The translations under genes were made by a program, and so were the position numbers. This document shows, in pieces, positions 6,749 to 7,740 of a stretch of DNA of 7,740 bases. This DNA comes from an uncultured Ruminococcus sp. (GTDB lineage Bacteria > Bacillota > Clostridia > Oscillospirales > CAG-272). The stretch covers positions 1 through 7,740 of the forward strand of contig CADBPA010000158.1 of NCBI GenBank assembly GCA_902796505.1, read 5' to 3'. Positions within the stretch are counted from its first letter, which is position 1, and every line of letters starts with the position of its first letter. Under the pieces are notes generated by a model that saw nothing but the letters and a program-made list of their open reading frames with translations, did not search any database and had not been told where the DNA came from.

Positions 6749-6774
6749 GTCGGAGACCGGCTTTTTTATTTTTT
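6749..6774 (+). terminator. Plus-strand terminator whose T-tract overlaps the antiporter 3' end
   Basis: GTCGG (6749-6753) pairs with CCGGC (6757-6761), one pair being a wobble, around the 3-nt loop AGA, and is followed at once by T6-A-T6 (6762-6774). The stem is short but the U-tract is excellent. It would stop read-through from the HAD gene before it runs antisense through the antiporter. The same bases encode the last two Lys codons and the stop of the antiporter on the other strand. Confidence 0.6.
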
Positions 6775-7740
6775 CTTGTTTTCGCGCTCTTCGAGCAGGG
6801 CTTTTTTGCGCGGAGCGAGCGGTTTTTCCTTGATCTCGCCGGCTTTTTCAAGCGCCATTTTGGTCAGCAGCGGGCCGACCAGCTCGTAGACGAGGACGGC
6901 GAACAGCGAGATATTGCGGATGATCGAGCCTTCCTCCGGGTGACCGAGTTCGGTCAGGGCGGTGACGGCGACGAGCGACATTCCGAGCGAGACGCCCGCC
7001 TGCGGCAGCAGGGTGATGCCGAGATATTTCCGCACGGTCGGCTCGCAGTGCATAAAGCCCGCTGAGAGTTTCGTTCCGTAGATTTTTCCGAGCGAGCGCA
7101 CGAGGATGAAGATCACGCCGGCGAGGACGATCGTCCAGTCGCCGAACACCGAAAGCTCAAGTCCCGCGCCGGAGATCACGAAGAAGAGGACCATGATCGG
7201 GCCGGTCCAGCGATCCATGCGGTCCATCAGCTCCTCCGAGAAATCGCAGAGGTTGCAGAAGACCGTTCCGAGCATCATACAGACGAGCAGCGAGGAGAAT
7301 CCGACCGTCACGGGGCCGATGCGGAAGGTCAGCTTCGAGAGGGCGACGGCGAGGAAGATGAAGCAGACCGAGATGCTCGTCCGCTTGCTTCTCGAATGGA
7401 AGAACTGTTCGGCGAAATCGTAAAGCAGACCGAGCAGAGCGCCGAGCAGGAGCGAGGCGACGATCTCAAGAAGCGGATCGACGAGGATCGAAATGATATC
7501 CACCTCGCCGGATTCGAGCGCCTTCGCGATCCCGAACGAAACGGCAAAGACGATCAGCCCGACCACGTCGTCGAGCGCGACGACCGGAAGCAGCGTTTTG
7601 GTCACCGGGCCTTCGGCTTTATACTGCTTGACGACCATCAGCGTAGCCGCCGGAGCGGTCGCCGTGGCGATGGCGCCGAGGGTGATGGCGGCGGAAAGCG
7701 GGAATTTACCGTCGGGGAGAAGGAAGTGCAGAACGATCAG
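6766..7740 (-). CDS. CPA-family cation/proton (Na+/H+) antiporter, C-terminal 324 residues, 5' end outside window
   Basis: Integral membrane exchanger (Na_H_Exchanger, PF00999) that swaps monovalent cations for protons across the cytoplasmic membrane. The reading frame is open to the window edge at a codon boundary, so the gene is cut at its 5' end. The Met at 7636-7638 (visible residue 35) is internal, because the family motif ATATAPAATL lies upstream of it and continues into it. Visible residues include this unwound-helix motif (about 24-34), then ALDDVVG with D57/D58, the ion-binding Asp pair typical of electrogenic CPA2-type exchangers as in NapA and NhaA. About nine hydrophobic segments are seen, among them FFVISGAGLELS and LLPQAGVSLGMSLVAVTAL. 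No TrkA-N or universal-stress domain follows; the protein ends in a short charged Lys/Glu-rich tail. The gene converges on the HAD gene, 131 nt apart, with terminators for both strands between. Cation (Na+ or K+) cannot be told from sequence alone. Confidence 0.93.
   Translation of the reverse strand: MIVLHFLLPDGKFPLSAAITLGAIATATAPAATLMVVKQYKAEGPVTKTLLPVVALDDVVGLIVFAVSFGIAKALESGEVDIISILVDPLLEIVASLLLGALLGLLYDFAEQFFHSRSKRTSISVCFIFLAVALSKLTFRIGPVTVGFSSLLVCMMLGTVFCNLCDFSEELMDRMDRWTGPIMVLFFVISGAGLELSVFGDWTIVLAGVIFILVRSLGKIYGTKLSAGFMHCEPTVRKYLGITLLPQAGVSLGMSLVAVTALTELGHPEEGSIIRNISLFAVLVYELVGPLLTKMALEKAGEIKEKPLAPRKKALLEERENKKK

Noticed and set aside
7636..7638. ATG as the start of the antiporter
   Set aside because: The frame stays open to the window edge and the upstream residues carry the family motif ATATAPAATL that runs into this Met, so the true start lies outside the window.

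Overview
The window looks like a chromosomal stretch of a fairly GC-rich, low-GC-lineage-type (Firmicutes/Clostridia-like) bacterium, probably an uncultured gut anaerobe. The basis is indirect. There is a consensus sigma-A promoter (TTGACA, 17 bp, TATAAT), AAGGAG-type ribosome sites, two lipobox lipoproteins, clostridial-looking GH2 and GH27 enzymes, and a small Cys-rich protein of a type I associate with Clostridia. The taxon is inferred and was not tested. There are no mobile elements, CRISPR arrays or rRNA/tRNA genes.

Left block (1-4591, all + strand). A complete LacZ-type GH2 beta-galactosidase (22-3099) is followed after 51 nt by a complete GH27 enzyme of the alpha-galactosidase / alpha-N-acetylgalactosaminidase family (3151-4338). 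A 66-residue two-CxxC protein (4391-4591) comes next. No promoter is visible between them, so they probably form one transcription unit that starts left of the window. Neither glycosidase has a signal peptide, so both should act in the cytoplasm on imported galactosides. The GH27 pocket carries Ser/Ala at the two positions that separate alpha-NAGAL from alpha-galactosidase in animals, so its substrate is open. A strong 11-bp hairpin lies between GH27 and the small gene, but its U-tract is on the minus strand.

Middle block (4592-6634, + strand). Tandem hairpins with a T-tract end the left unit. A perfect-consensus promoter (4674-4702) then starts a two-gene unit: an uncharacterised acidic lipoprotein (4764-5528) and a lipoprotein-anchored HAD-superfamily phosphatase (5558-6634), 29 nt apart. 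Both products should sit on the outer face of the membrane.

Right block (6635-7740). A 131-nt convergent intergenic region holds a bidirectional terminator, a minus-strand terminator and a plus-strand terminator whose T-tract lies inside the last codons of the opposing gene. That opposing gene (minus strand, 6766 to the right edge) is the C-terminal part of a CPA-family cation/proton antiporter. Its start lies outside the window.

Most of the window is ordinary carbohydrate-use and membrane-transport content. The points most worth following are the GH27 specificity residues, the surface HAD/lipoprotein pair, the small conserved Cys protein and the unusually oriented hairpin before it. I see no clear evidence of a wholly new multi-gene system.
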